DNA of 64,000 nucleotides from Enoplolaimus lenunculus. Its lineage: Eukaryota; Nematoda; Enoplea; Enoplida; Thoracostomopsidae. The DNA lies in contig JASANG010001414.1 of assembly GCA_030248215.1 (NCBI GenBank), positions 372,001-436,000 of the forward strand, read 5' to 3'. Numbering within the stretch: position 1 is the first letter of the stretch; every line of letters starts with the position of its first letter. Position numbers and translations under genes: made by a program. This document shows, one piece after another, positions 55,301-63,802 of the stretch. The notes under the pieces are model-generated. The model was not told where the DNA came from and made no database searches. It saw nothing but the letters and a program-made list of their open reading frames with translations.

Positions 55301-58300
55301 CGTCTCCGTGCATAGCGTATGACTAAGTTTATCTATCGAGTGACACGACCTAACCAACTGATAATACTAGAATGCTTAACACTATTTATATTACAAACAG
55401 AAGTTTCCAAAGACTTATAGGCTCAGGGTTTAGGTTCGTGTTGTCGAAACCTTCATTTTGATTTGGGTACCAAGCGGTGCCAATGTTAAAGGCTATTTTC
55501 ATTACAGACTAGCGGCTCTGTCGCATCGTTGCCTCATGTACTATTTGTTGTTCTTCGAGGACACGCTGCATCATCACGTGATCAGTTATCCGTTACGTAA
55601 GTTACTGACTAGTGATTCAACGCCATTAACCCTTTCTCATATGAATACTTACACCATATCACAGCGTCACGTGTAGGTGGCGGTTACTGTCGCTACTCAG
55701 CTATAAGAGTTTGACGCTCAAGACCGACTAGGTTTTCAGTTTTTGTGAAGATTTCGCACTGCGCTACGCACACGCGTAGTAGGTGTTAAACGTTACATAT
55801 TGGATGTTAATTTTAGCTAAAAGCTACTCAAAGTCTGCGATATGTGAAAACAGGGTTAAGTTAACACGTCAAAATGTATTTCAGTTGAGTTGAATGCGTT
55901 CTCGGCTATCTGAGTTAATACAAAATCTAAAATTGAATATTTTGCACGAATATTAACTCTGCGACTTGGTGTTTTTTAGTTTTAATACTCCAAATTTAAA
56001 TTCAACTTCGAGTATTTTTCACATCATTTACAAGATTTAGTACCTATTGTATATTTTTTTATTGTTCTAATGCAATTTCCACAACAACATGCGTACAACA
56101 GTTGACTTTAGAGGGGCTGGGGGTTATGGACACTGAAGCTTTTTTGGTTTCAGTATCGTGGATACTACTGAACATTTTTAGCTTCAGTGTTCATAACACC
56201 ACCCCCTCAAAAGTCACCTGGTATACGCATGTTATTGTGGAAGTTGCATAAATTAAAAAACCCCCGAAAAATACTTAATATTTTTTAAGATTTGGCGAAC
56301 GTATAACACCACCCCCTCAAAAGTCATCTGGTATACGCATGTTATTGTGGAAGTTGCATAAATTAAAAAACCCCCGAAAAATACTTAATATTTTTTTAAG
56401 ATTTGGCGAACGTATAACCACCACCCCCTCAAAAGTCACCTGGTATACGCATGTTATTGTGGAAGTTGCATAAATTAAAAAAACCGCGAAAAATACTTAA
56501 TATTTTTTTAAGATTTGGCGAACGTATAACCACCACCCCCTCAAAAGTCACCTGGTATACGCATGTTATTGTGGAAGTTGCATAAATTAAAAAAATGGCG
56601 AAAAATACTTAATAAATTTTTTAAGATTTGGCGAACGAGTTACCGTAGTCGATGCGTCAGATCAAACATGGTGGCACGTCAAAAAGGATCATAATCCTGT
56701 GAGCAGAATATTTTTCAATGTAATTTCAAAGTTTTCAAACCGTCAAGTATGGGCGCATGCATGTCGCCGCAGCGGTTTTGATGTTGTTATTGTTGTTGTT
56801 GTTTTTGCCAATATGCTACTTTGAGCAATTAATCTATTAACATTTAATCCTTAAATATTACACGCAATTTGTACACAAAATGTTATGTTGAAAATATTCG
56901 TTCTGACTGAAAATAAGTAACTCAACATTTTTATATAACTGAGTGTACAGGTTGAGGAAACCGCGACCTGAACCGGACTGATTTATTCCAGTTATGTCCA
57001 GGTCAAATATTTAGAAATTTTTGGGTGATTCTACGCAAGATATTGTGGATGATAGGTGTGGACTGACCTATGTCATACTGTTCCAAGTAGTCAGAGGTCG
57101 GTTCGTTTATACGAATTGCCAGGATCCATTTTTGCAGTGTCGGAGCAGGCAGGGGTTGGGGGCCTCCCCGTAAATTGCAGGGTAGAGGCCCCCAAACTCG
57201 CGTGTGAAGCGAGCGATGGGAGGTGGCTGCTCCGGTCCTGCATTTTTGGCTTCAGTATAGCCTTGGTGGAATTATATATCGAGGTATTGATTAATTTTTG
57301 TTCAAAATTGTTGTAAAAACCGCACTATTCGTTGTACCATAACTTTTCCTTGCTTGCCTGTGCCAATGTATAGAACAGGGCCATTACAGTAGTATAAGCA
57401 TATTTTTACCCTTGTCGGTTAGTATAATGCTGTAATATCTACAGGGATAAATATTGTCGCAATAGCGGAACCTAACTGGCTTGAACTCAAAAATATATTC
57501 CTTGACAATTATTTTGACCAACTACAAAATTAGCAGGTTATCTTAAAAATTTGTTTTTTTTTTACCATTGTCTCACCTGTATATATACGCTTGATATTTA
57601 CTATGCTATGAGCTAATGTTTAATTCGCTATTTTTGCCTTGGTTTGAAATAAAGCCGACCGAAGAATTACAGTGTGGGTTACATACAGGACAGGCAACTA
57701 ATTCAGCTTGACGCATGCATACGATGAGGCGAGTTTCGTTTTTGAACTTTATCCACACGTTCGGGCCGTACCATACCTATGTAATAATCCTTTACCTGCT
57801 TACACTGTAAATTCCGATGAGTTAATTAATCAACTCACAGAGAGAATTAGTTATGTCTGGTTATTTCTGAATTAATAATGGAAAATATTAACTCGCTCTG
57901 AGCTGATTTAACTCCGGTTTACTGGATTAATTTACCCACAATGAGTTTAATCAATTCAGATTTCTGAGCTCTGAAAGATCTAATTCAGTGCTCATGCTTC
58001 TGAGTGGATTCAACTCATTCCGAGTTAAAATCAACTCGCTGGAATTTACAGTGTATTAATTTTGTCTTCAATTTTTGGTATACTAAAAATAATTATATAA
58101 CTCGAAAGAACATAACCAAAATGGTAAACAGGCGTTCGTGATAGCAATTTCAAATTTTAACTATCAAGCATTACAGATGAAGGTCACTTAGTGAAATAAT
58201 CACAGATAATTCGCAGGCAAATTTAACTGCACGTACTCAGAACAGTAATATCCAAAAATGAGTTTTAATAAAAATATTTTGAAATTTAAAAAGCATATAT

Positions 58301-59854
58301 TAGGGATAGGCGGATATTGCCTTCATGAAATTTTCGGAGAGACAAGAAACAACAGTTTTTAAGAGGCTTTAGAATAACCATCTGGATTCTAGAGGTTAAA
58401 AACTTAATCTTTTGGGCAAAATTCCCGCTGTGTTTGTGTCAAACAATTGACACAATTTTAGCTCATGCGCAAAACATTAAAAATATTGATCCAATAGGTA
58501 AGCCTAAGCCTAAACGAAGTAAAAAATTAGTCTAAACTTTAAGCTTATTCTATTCGAGTGCTACACAAAAACGTTCCGCCCCTGATCTTTTGCATGGGCC
58601 AAAGTTTCAAACACGAGTCGTCACCGCCTGATAACTGAATTTCTTAGTTTGACGCTGCATACAATAAGTTTTTGCATTTTAACTGACCAATAATATTAAT
58701 GTTTTGCTATTTTAGGCGAGCAAAAACGTGCCACCAGGCCAAACTGGCCTTGTACCTTCGGCGTGTCTTGCCAAAATTTACCAGAACGAAAAGCTTCTAC
58801 GGGTTTTGCACAATTTGCAAGTATGCGGCGAAAATATTTCATCAATTCACTTGACTAAAGATCAGGTAAACTCAAAAAATAGATTTGAATATTTTTTCGC
58901 CAAAACACATGATTTAAACAGAAGTGTAAAGTATCAGTTGAACGAAAAAAATCGCTTGCATCATTTAGCAATCAGTGTTGAATAAAACTTAAATCGAATA
59001 CGGAGGTCGATTTTCAGTTGAATCCCTTTTCAGATCTTCGGTTGTGCCTCAAAATCACATTCAAACGTGAACTTTAATTAGGATTAGTTTTTAAAACGTT
59101 AATATTTTAAAATTTCACTACCACCTTCGCTTATAATATAATAAACTTCGGCTTTACTGCACTATATTCCGAAGGTAGGGTTTTTAAAGATTTCATGTAG
59201 CGACGCGTATATTATACAATTTTTTAAAAAAGTACTAAAATTTTATGTAATTAACTAGCTTTAAAGTTTGTGCTTCAACTTTGAATTATGACAAGAATAA
59301 TCTTTGCCTACATGCTGAGTTGTACACTTTCTCTTCTCAGTTGCACACTTTCTCTTCTACACAAGCGTACGCCTAATTCTTAGCCTATATCACACCAGAT
59401 TTTATAATTCAAAATCTAGATGAAAGCGCACGAGATCTGTCGCTAAGTGTGACCCATGTAAATATCAGGGACGAAACGTTTTTCTGCAGGATTGTAATAG
59501 AGAAAGCTTAACTCTGGATTAATTTTTGCTTAAAATTAAGCTTACGCTAACGCTTTGATATAAGCTCATTCTTTTGCTTAGGCTTCGACTTAGGCTTCGG
59601 AAAATGCTTATACCACTGTTATGGCCTTGTACTATACATTGGCCCTTAGTCTCAGCTTAACATCCGACCCCGTAATGGTTCTCGTTTGGCTAGAAATATA
59701 AATCTAGCAGTCGGTTTTTACGTTTGATGTATATTTTCATTACACTTTTCAGATTGTATTCGGTTCAAAATTTATTCCTGGCCAAGACTGTACCATTCGT
59801 ACTATTGATGATTATCGAGCGAAGTGTCCGTCGACCTATCTTGCTCCTTTGTGA
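48959..59854 (+). CDS. STAC-like adaptor with C1 zinc finger and SH3 domain (gene span)
   Basis: Eleven exons with matching phases give 474 residues: 48959-49340, 49910-50016, 50996-51119, 52031-52113, 52642-52736, 53935-54026, 54749-54876, 55508-55596, 56626-56698, 58716-58865, 59753-59854. A basic Ser-rich N-terminus leads to a C1-type zinc finger (about 103-155; HLLVPLHQERLCACC, MKCELCKISFHSLC). Then comes DVDPVYYLLKQA, like the 'EPVYETLRY' segment of vertebrate STAC proteins, and a Ser-rich linker. The SH3 domain is about 347-407 (VLFVVLRG, FGERVTVVD, TWWHVKK, GLVPSACLAKIY). The C-terminus is 67 residues. STAC proteins bind voltage-gated Ca2+ channels; that role here is inferred from family. 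AATAAA at 59990-59995 is a likely poly(A) signal. Confidence 0.9.
49380..49525. repeat. Dispersed repeat with CTTGCTTGTAAGTCATCG
   Basis: Relative of 15075-15212 and 62280-62452, in intron 1 of the STAC-like gene. Confidence 0.5.
49680..49830 (-). mobile_element. TTAGGC-bearing MITE, copy q
   Basis: Starts CGCCAATGTATAAAACAGGA, short decayed core, ends CCCTGATCTTTGCATGGGCC. Flanks AGCCGGTC / AGCCAGTC match at 7 of 8. Ends 79 bp before exon 2 of the STAC-like gene. Confidence 0.85.
49910..50016 (+). CDS. STAC-like gene, exon 2 (second half of C1)
   Basis: After AATTTTAG it encodes VPDNPKTKGMKCELCKISFH and SLCQEDVRECKALMDE, giving C-x2-C, H-x2-C and the last Cys of a C1 finger. Donor GTAAGT, phase 0. 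Confidence 0.9.
50360..50700. repeat. Dispersed repeat with CCCCCTCTAAATAGGGGGGG
   Basis: Two adjacent related pieces (AGACCAAAAGCGCAACGCG, and GTAGGCCAAAGTACATTC), relatives of 20636-20912 and 40605-40910. Confidence 0.5.
50887..50940 (+). mobile_element. TTAGGC-bearing MITE, left-end fragment r
   Basis: Only CAGCCCATGTAAAGATCGCG, GGCGGAACGTTTTTC and a short tail remain. Ends 55 bp before exon 3 of the STAC-like gene. Confidence 0.75.
50996..51119 (+). CDS. STAC-like gene, exon 3
   Basis: Encodes LLRKRFQRMGREYSISSDQS and DELLPSPSGTVPSPGGIKPK. The acceptor AATTTAG keeps phase 0 with exon 2; donor GTGAGT, phase 1. Ser/Pro-rich linker. Confidence 0.82.
52031..52113 (+). CDS. STAC-like gene, exon 4 (83 bp)
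   Basis: After GTTGTTTTAG it encodes DVDPVYYLLKQAKQVTAGMI and PNIVMDSA, matching the conserved STAC segment between C1 and SH3. Donor GTAAGT. Confidence 0.85.
52642..52736 (+). CDS. STAC-like gene, exon 5
   Basis: Encodes DGGEGSSLQSQSRSTSGYHS and GSQLAPPGQNG. ATTGTTTTAG acceptor, GTGAGT donor, phase 0 to 2. Low-complexity Ser/Gln linker. Confidence 0.82.
52841..53008 (+). mobile_element. TTAGGC-bearing MITE, copy s
   Basis: Left end GGCCCATGTATAAAGAGTAC, TTAGGC core, right end CCCTATTATATACATTGGC. Flanks GTAATGTT / GTAACATT match at 6 of 8. Confidence 0.85.
53213..53395. repeat. Dispersed repeat with GGCCCGGAGCCAG end and C run
   Basis: Starts GGCCCGGAGCCAGCTC and ends GAGCTACGGGCCCG, with two AGGGG/TCCAGGGG blocks and a run of 13 Cs at 53345-53358. 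Inverted GGCCCGTAGC-type ends suggest a short element. Confidence 0.5.
53698..53878 (+). mobile_element. TTAGGC-bearing MITE, copy t
   Basis: Left end GGCCCATGTATAGAACAGGG, TTAGGC core, right end CCTGTTCTATACATTGGCC. Perfect 8-bp target duplication TGCTCGAT. The cleanest copy in the window for defining the ends. Ends 56 bp before exon 6 of the STAC-like gene. Confidence 0.95.
53935..54026 (+). CDS. STAC-like gene, exon 6
   Basis: Encodes SSAPTLSSLKSVSMDSQGSD and YGSDGQPRRIS. The acceptor GAGGTAG is weak but gives the phase 2 needed by exon 5. Donor GTTAGT, phase 1. Confidence 0.75.
54537..54716 (-). mobile_element. TTAGGC-bearing MITE, copy u
   Basis: Starts GTCAATATATAGAACAGGGC, core CCTAAGC/TTAAACC, ends CCCTGATCTTTACATGGGC. 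Ends 32 bp before exon 7 of the STAC-like gene. Confidence 0.85.
54749..54876 (+). CDS. STAC-like gene, exon 7
   Basis: Encodes PMSASSTGSLGGVMRRGKAP and SHLNQHSSVDTDDSALPGSP, ending CLS in phase 0 before GTACTG. TTTCAG acceptor. The open frame continues into the intron but is not protein-like there. Confidence 0.82.
54973..55074 (+). mobile_element. TTAGGC-bearing MITE, short copy v
   Basis: Left end GGCCCATGTAAAGATTACGG, very short TTAGGC core, right end GTTCCACCCGTGTTTTTTAC. The most reduced complete copy, about 100 bp. Confidence 0.8.
55508..55596 (+). CDS. STAC-like gene, exon 8 (SH3 start)
   Basis: After CATTACAG it encodes TSGSVASLPHVLFVVLRGHA and ASSRDQLSV, the first SH3 strand and RT loop. 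Full-consensus donor GTAAGT, phase 2. Confidence 0.88.
55626..55859 (-). mobile_element. TTAA element with tRNA-like segment
   Basis: Starts TTAACCCTTTCTCATATGAA and ends ATATGTGAAAACAGGGTTAA, inverted repeats flanked by TTAA. Begins 30 bp after the exon 8 donor of the STAC-like gene. The tRNA-like middle is more decayed than in other copies. Confidence 0.8.
56070..56248. mobile_element. Fold-back element in STAC-like intron 8
   Basis: Left arm TGCAATTTCCACAACAACAT and on to GACACTGAAGCT; right arm AGCTTCAGTGTTCATAACAC and on to ATGTTATTGTGGAAGTTGCA. The arms are inverted copies of each other over about 75 bp. The right arm has been reused in the tandem array that follows. Confidence 0.8.
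56193..56637 (+). repeat. Tandem array of about 112 bp that copies an exon's splice acceptor
   Basis: Four units share ACCACCCCCTCAAAAGTCA, TGGTATACGCATGTTATTGT, GGAAGTTGCATAAATTAAAA and TTTTTTAAGATTTGGCGAAC. The copies of AAG|ATTTGGCGAACG start at 56290, 56401, 56513 and 56626. Only the last continues into the SH3 exon. Confidence 0.95.
56626..56698 (+). CDS. STAC-like gene, exon 9 (SH3 core, 73 bp)
   Basis: Joined in phase 2 it encodes TFGERVTVVDASDQTWWHVK and KDHNP, with the paired Trp of SH3 domains. Its acceptor and first 12 bases also occur three more times upstream in a tandem array. Donor GTGAGC. Confidence 0.9.
57361..57405 (-). mobile_element. TTAGGC-bearing MITE, terminal fragment w
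   Basis: GCCAATGTATAGAACAGGGC, then CATTACAGTAGTATAAGC; the core and other end are missing. Confidence 0.7.
57803..58053. mobile_element. CACTG fold-back element
   Basis: Starts CACTGTAAATTCCGATGAGT and ends GCTGGAATTTACAGTG, with TA on both sides, about 251 bp. In intron 9 of the STAC-like gene. Confidence 0.9.
58496..58599 (-). mobile_element. TTAGGC-bearing MITE, partial copy x
   Basis: AGGTAAGCCTAAGCCTAAAC, AAAAACGTTCCGCCCCTGAT and TTGCATGGGCC; left end missing. Ends 116 bp before exon 10 of the STAC-like gene. Confidence 0.8.
58716..58865 (+). CDS. STAC-like gene, exon 10 (SH3 end)
   Basis: After ATTTTAG it encodes ASKNVPPGQTGLVPSACLAK, completing the SH3 ('G.VPS.Y' motif, here GLVPSACL), then IYQNEKLLRVLHNLQVCG and ENISSIHLTKDQ. 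Donor GTAAAC, phase 0. Confidence 0.88.
59451..59643 (+). mobile_element. TTAGGC-bearing MITE, copy y
   Basis: Left end GACCCATGTAAATATCAGGG, core with TTAGGCTTCGACTTAGGC, right end CCTTGTACTATACATTGGCC. Flanks CTAAGTGT / CTTAGTCT match at 6 of 8. Ends about 110 bp before the last exon of the STAC-like gene. Confidence 0.85.
59753..59854 (+). CDS. STAC-like gene, last exon
   Basis: After CTTTTCAG it encodes IVFGSKFIPGQDCTIRTIDD and YRAKCPSTYLAPL, then TGA. No second SH3 domain follows, unlike some STAC paralogues. Confidence 0.8.
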   Translation: MVFGSKFIPGQDCTIRTIDDYRAKCPSTYLAPL

Positions 59855-59989
59855 TATCACCGCACTTCTGTGGCAAAAAATACATTTTCAACTTTGACTC
59901 TTAACAGTTATTTGTTACCATTGCGTATTAATGAATATGTTTTTTTATTCTGCGCTTTTGTACTACACTTAAAATTTGGTTAATATATT

Positions 59990-59995
59990 AATAAA
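59990..59995 (+). promoter_or_regulatory. Poly(A) signal AATAAA
   Basis: AATAAA 136 bases after the stop codon of the STAC-like gene, in AT-rich sequence; the first such hexamer downstream on this strand. Confidence 0.5.
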
Positions 59996-59999
59996 ATTG

Positions 60000-60790
60000 T
60001 CAAAACTGCCGAAATTCCAGTGTTTCGCTAATAAAACTTGCGTTTTGTTCTAGGCTGTCTACAGCATACGACAGTTGAACAGGTGCAGAGTTTGATTTAA
60101 GGGAGACTAAAGCTCGAACGCAAAACGGTTGTTGAAACCAGCTAAGGTTTCAATGCATAATATTGGATTCGTTTGACGCGCGTATTGTCAGGATTTAGTC
60201 TGTAAATCTAAATCATTATAATTTATTTTAAATTTAATAGTGGAAAAAATTTTAAGGTGATGTAACGTGGAAGGTGTCGGGATATTTATAACAGCCCCTG
60301 TCCCTGTACCAACCACGCACCGAAATTCAGAATTACACTTCGTATATAAGTATATATATGTTTAGACCGGTTTATAAAAAACGCCGAAATAATGTCTATC
60401 ACAGTTCACTTTGATGTCCCTGTATGACAAAAAACTTAATCGAGTATACCGGTGTACAAAATGCTGTTTCGGCCAAACACCAGCCAATGTAATTTTTTAA
60501 GATGTGTCATGTGTCTACCACGTCATATCTGACAGTTATCCACGGCAAAGCACTTTTTAGCTTAAAGTTTAATTTTACGAAAAAGGAACCTATTTTGCGG
60601 TTTTTGTTTCGCGAATTAAATATTTTCAAGAAACATAAACTGCGCTTCGGTACAGTTCCTTTAACAGCCTGAGAGTCTTTTAACGAACTCTGCAGCAGCA
60701 TATATTATCAAATATAGATGCATGTTACAAAACCTATAATCAGTTAACGATAAGCGTTTTAATTTTAGAAGCACTGAACAAGAAAGTTAG
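60000..60790. other. Intergenic DNA, no gene seen
   Basis: AT-rich sequence downstream of the STAC-like gene; no element ends recognised. Confidence 0.4.
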
Positions 60791-60793
60791 ATA

Positions 60794-60965
60794 GGCCAAT
60801 GTATAAAACAGAGCTGCTAGACTAGTAAGCCTATTTTGTACACCTAAGTGTAAGAATGAGCTTATATACTTATCCTTAGCGTAATCCTTAGCCTAAGCAA
60901 AAAATAGTCTATAGCGTAAGCTTCGTCTATTGTAGACCCGTATAAAAACATTCCGCAACTGTTTG
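60794..60965 (-). mobile_element. TTAGGC-bearing MITE, copy z
   Basis: Starts GGCCAATGTATAAAACAGAG, decayed core with CCTTAGCCTAAGC, right end degenerate (ACATTCCGCAACTGTTTGCA). Confidence 0.7.
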
Positions 60966-61486
60966 CACTTAAATTAACCTACCCCTGTGTAAATTCACAG
61001 CTCAGCGGATGTCACAGTTCGCTTGTTTAAAAACATTTCTAACTACTGCAGTGATCCGAATACGAGGGGAAGTACTAAGAGTCCGGGTCCATATTTTGGA
61101 TGAATTTATTGGAGTCATTTGTCAAATTAGTGTCCTGAAATGGATAGAGTACAACGTTAATACCATAAACTTACAGTTACCGTAATTATTTCGGATAAAT
61201 GCCTCATGTGCCAAATTAAACATGGTACATAGAATTTGATTTTGCGCCGCTGCCGATACCAAAATTTTGAAGATGCCGATTCTTATTTTCAAATTTTATC
61301 GATACCGATGCTGGTGCAATATTTAAAGTATACGTTACCCACAATCATAGCAGCATACTCAATACAGTATATTCGTAATGTTCTAATAAACCGTAGAGAA
61401 TGGCTAACATAATTTAAACACGTGTGTTCCAAGTCACTGTACTTGGATTGAAAAATAAATAACAGTCCGAAACCGAATAGCGAAGG

Positions 61487-61823
61487 CGCCCATGTAAATA
61501 TCAAGGGCGGAAGGTTTTTCTGTGGGACTAAAATTGAGACAGAGGCGGATTCAAAAATTTCTGACGGACGGGACGGGCTGGCAAATGTTATGAAACGCAA
61601 AATTTGTAAGATAGCTTACCATTTTAACACAAAATTTTCTGATGGGGAGGCGTACCCCCCCGCACCCGCCCCCCCTCTGGATCCGCTAGTGAATAGAGTA
61701 AGCTGAAGCGTTAGATGCATTTTTTGCTTGGCTTAGACTTAGGCGTAGGCGTGGGCATAGGTTTAGGCTTAAGAATAGGAATATGCTTATAAAACTGGTC
61801 CGCCCCTGTTCCTTACATTGGCC
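61487..61823 (+). mobile_element. TTAGGC-bearing MITE, copy aa, with a nested insertion
   Basis: Left end CGCCCATGTAAATATCAAGG, then GTGGGACTAAAATTGAGA. After about 150 bp of foreign sequence (61536-61690) it resumes with GAATAGAGTAAGCTGAAGCG, a TTAGGC-like core and CCCCTGTTCCTTACATTGGC. Confidence 0.85.
61536..61690. mobile_element. Short element nested in MITE aa
   Basis: Starts AGGCGGATTCAAAAATTTCT and ends CCCCCTCTGGATCCGCTAGTG; GGCGGATTC / GGATCCGC are inverted ends. It interrupts the MITE between AGA and GAATAGAG, so it is younger than that MITE copy. Confidence 0.7.
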
Positions 61824-62279
61824 GCCAAGGGCGTACTCTATGAAAAGGCCAAATAAACAACTGCAATCGTTACAGGTGCTATATACAGCTGAGAATACGG
61901 CACCTTGTACTAGCGTTGATTAAATTGCTTTTTGCAACGATTAACTTTAGACATTGTGGACAATATCGTTTACTGAGCAGCTTAATCTTGTAAAGGCTGC
62001 ACCTGATAACAATATTTGCGTTATAGACTACTAAAATAGTAACAACATCCACGTTAAATATGGTTTCTGCACTACAACTTTACCTAAGGACGCGTTTTGT
62101 ATTTAACTGTTTAGTAAATAATACCGGTATAGTAGACCGAACTCTTCATGTGACCACTGAATAAACCTGGTTTCTTGAAAATTAATTTAAATAACGGTTT
62201 TAATATATGAAACCGATACAGCAAGCAGCGTACCTGCATCTTGAAAAATTGGGTCGTTTCGATATTTTTGGTTTAGACC

Positions 62280-62452
62280 GGGTCCGTAGGCAAGTGGGTG
62301 CAGGGGTGCTCAGCTTCTTCTTCCACCGGTAGAATTTTGCGCACTGCCTGGAAACTCTTCAGCCTTGCTTATAAGTCATCGGAAACCTTTGTATGCCTCT
62401 TCTGAAAAATATTAATCCCCCGCTACCAAAGTGACCTGGCTACGGGCCTGGT
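62280..62452. repeat. Dispersed repeat with CTTGCTTATAAGTCATCG
   Basis: Relative of 15075-15212 and 49380-49525, ending GGCTACGGGCCTGG. Confidence 0.5.
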
Positions 62453-62537
62453 TCAGACTTCGGTATAACAATAAGGATTGCTCTAATGATAAACATTTAA
62501 GAACAATTTTAAAGATAGTAAACTGAAAATTTTTCGC

Positions 62538-62807
62538 TTAACCCTTTATCACATGAATACTTTCAATTTCCCCTGAGACCTAATTTTATTCTAGGATTCG
62601 AACTCCAGTGCCTGGAGTGGGAGGCGTATACCATCACCACTCAGATTAGGAGCTTGACGCTCGAGCCCGAGGGAGCTCTCACGTCTTGTGGTGATTTAGT
62701 GCTATGTATACCTGTTGCAATTATTAAACACTGTGCGATATATATTATTCAACGTATATACACTGCGCTGAGTTGGCTATAGGCAACTCAATGTGAGAAG
62801 GGGTTAA
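62538..62807 (-). mobile_element. TTAA element with tRNA-like segment, best copy
   Basis: TTAA then CCCTTTATCACATGAATA at one end, and ATGTGAGAAGGGG then TTAA at the other; the ends are inverted repeats. TTAA flanks and CCC ends are piggyBac-like. The minus strand reads GAGTGGTGATGGTATACGCC, TCCCACTCCAGGCAC and GGAGTTCGAATCC, a tRNA-like A-box to B-box stretch. 270 bp, no open frame of use. Confidence 0.85.
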
Positions 62808-63244
62808 TTAAAAATTACCAATATTGCGCTTGGCTTCTTGCTCGCTGCGTTACCGAGATTTTTTTCGCTATTATACATCATACCCCCACGTTAGATTTTT
62901 CGGAGTCTGACACTGGTGCAACATGAATTGTATTTTAAACGGTTGCACTGGAGTTGCCTTTGGAGTTTATTTCAGGTCAACAAAATTTGTCTTCTATTTT
63001 TCTCTTTTGAGACACGCACTATTTTCAGCTTTTTTATGTAACTTTTTAATCTTGATTTAATAGAGTAAAGTCTATTTTACCACTTTTAGGTCACCAGATT
63101 TCAAATTATTTACTATTTAATTTTTTATTTTACGTAATCATGGAGAAAAAACTTTATGTCGAGGATGCTGAACCAAAAGGTTTTAGTTGATTAAAATTTT
63201 TTACACTGAATTTAACTTGAAAAGCAATAAAAACGTAACCGCGC
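62808..63244. other. AT-rich DNA, nothing recognised
   Basis: No element ends or exon signals seen. Confidence 0.4.
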
Positions 63245-63452
63245 GGCCAATGTAAAGAACAGGGGCACAACAGTATTTTACAAGCATATTCTTAAGCCTC
63301 AGCCTAAGAGAAAGCCCAAGCGTAAGAATGGGCATATTCCTGAGACTAAGCCTAAGTCAGACAAAACAATTAGTCTAGCTTTTAAGCTAGTCGAAAGCTT
63401 TTAAGCTTACACTTTTCTAGTCCCACAGAAAAACGTTCTGCCTCTGGGGCCG
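63245..63452 (-). mobile_element. TTAGGC-bearing MITE, copy bb
   Basis: Starts GGCCAATGTAAAGAACAGGG, core with CCTAAGC and GTAAGAATGGGCATATTCC, ends CAGAAAAACGTTCTGCCTCT; the last 20 bp are decayed. Confidence 0.82.
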
Positions 63453-63802
63453 CCGTGGCTTTTACAAAGCTACCTGCGACTTCGCGGTTATTCCTTTTAT
63501 CTTTTGATTGTTGCCAACACAAAATAGCAAATACTGAATATACTGGAAATCGAAACAAATACTGAATATTGATTATAACTAGTGCTCACATTTTTCAAAT
63601 ATGTGTAGAAACGATTACCAGTTGATGATAGGTTTTCAAACAAACGAACTGTTGATGCGTATATTTAACAAACTTCTCACACGGTAAAAAGCGTCCGCCA
63701 CATAGAACAGGAAAATGTATAGTTAGTTTGGCTCAATAACTCAAAAGTTACTACACCTACTGCCAATTGAGATGAATGCAAAAGCGCAGTTGCAATTTCA
63801 GG

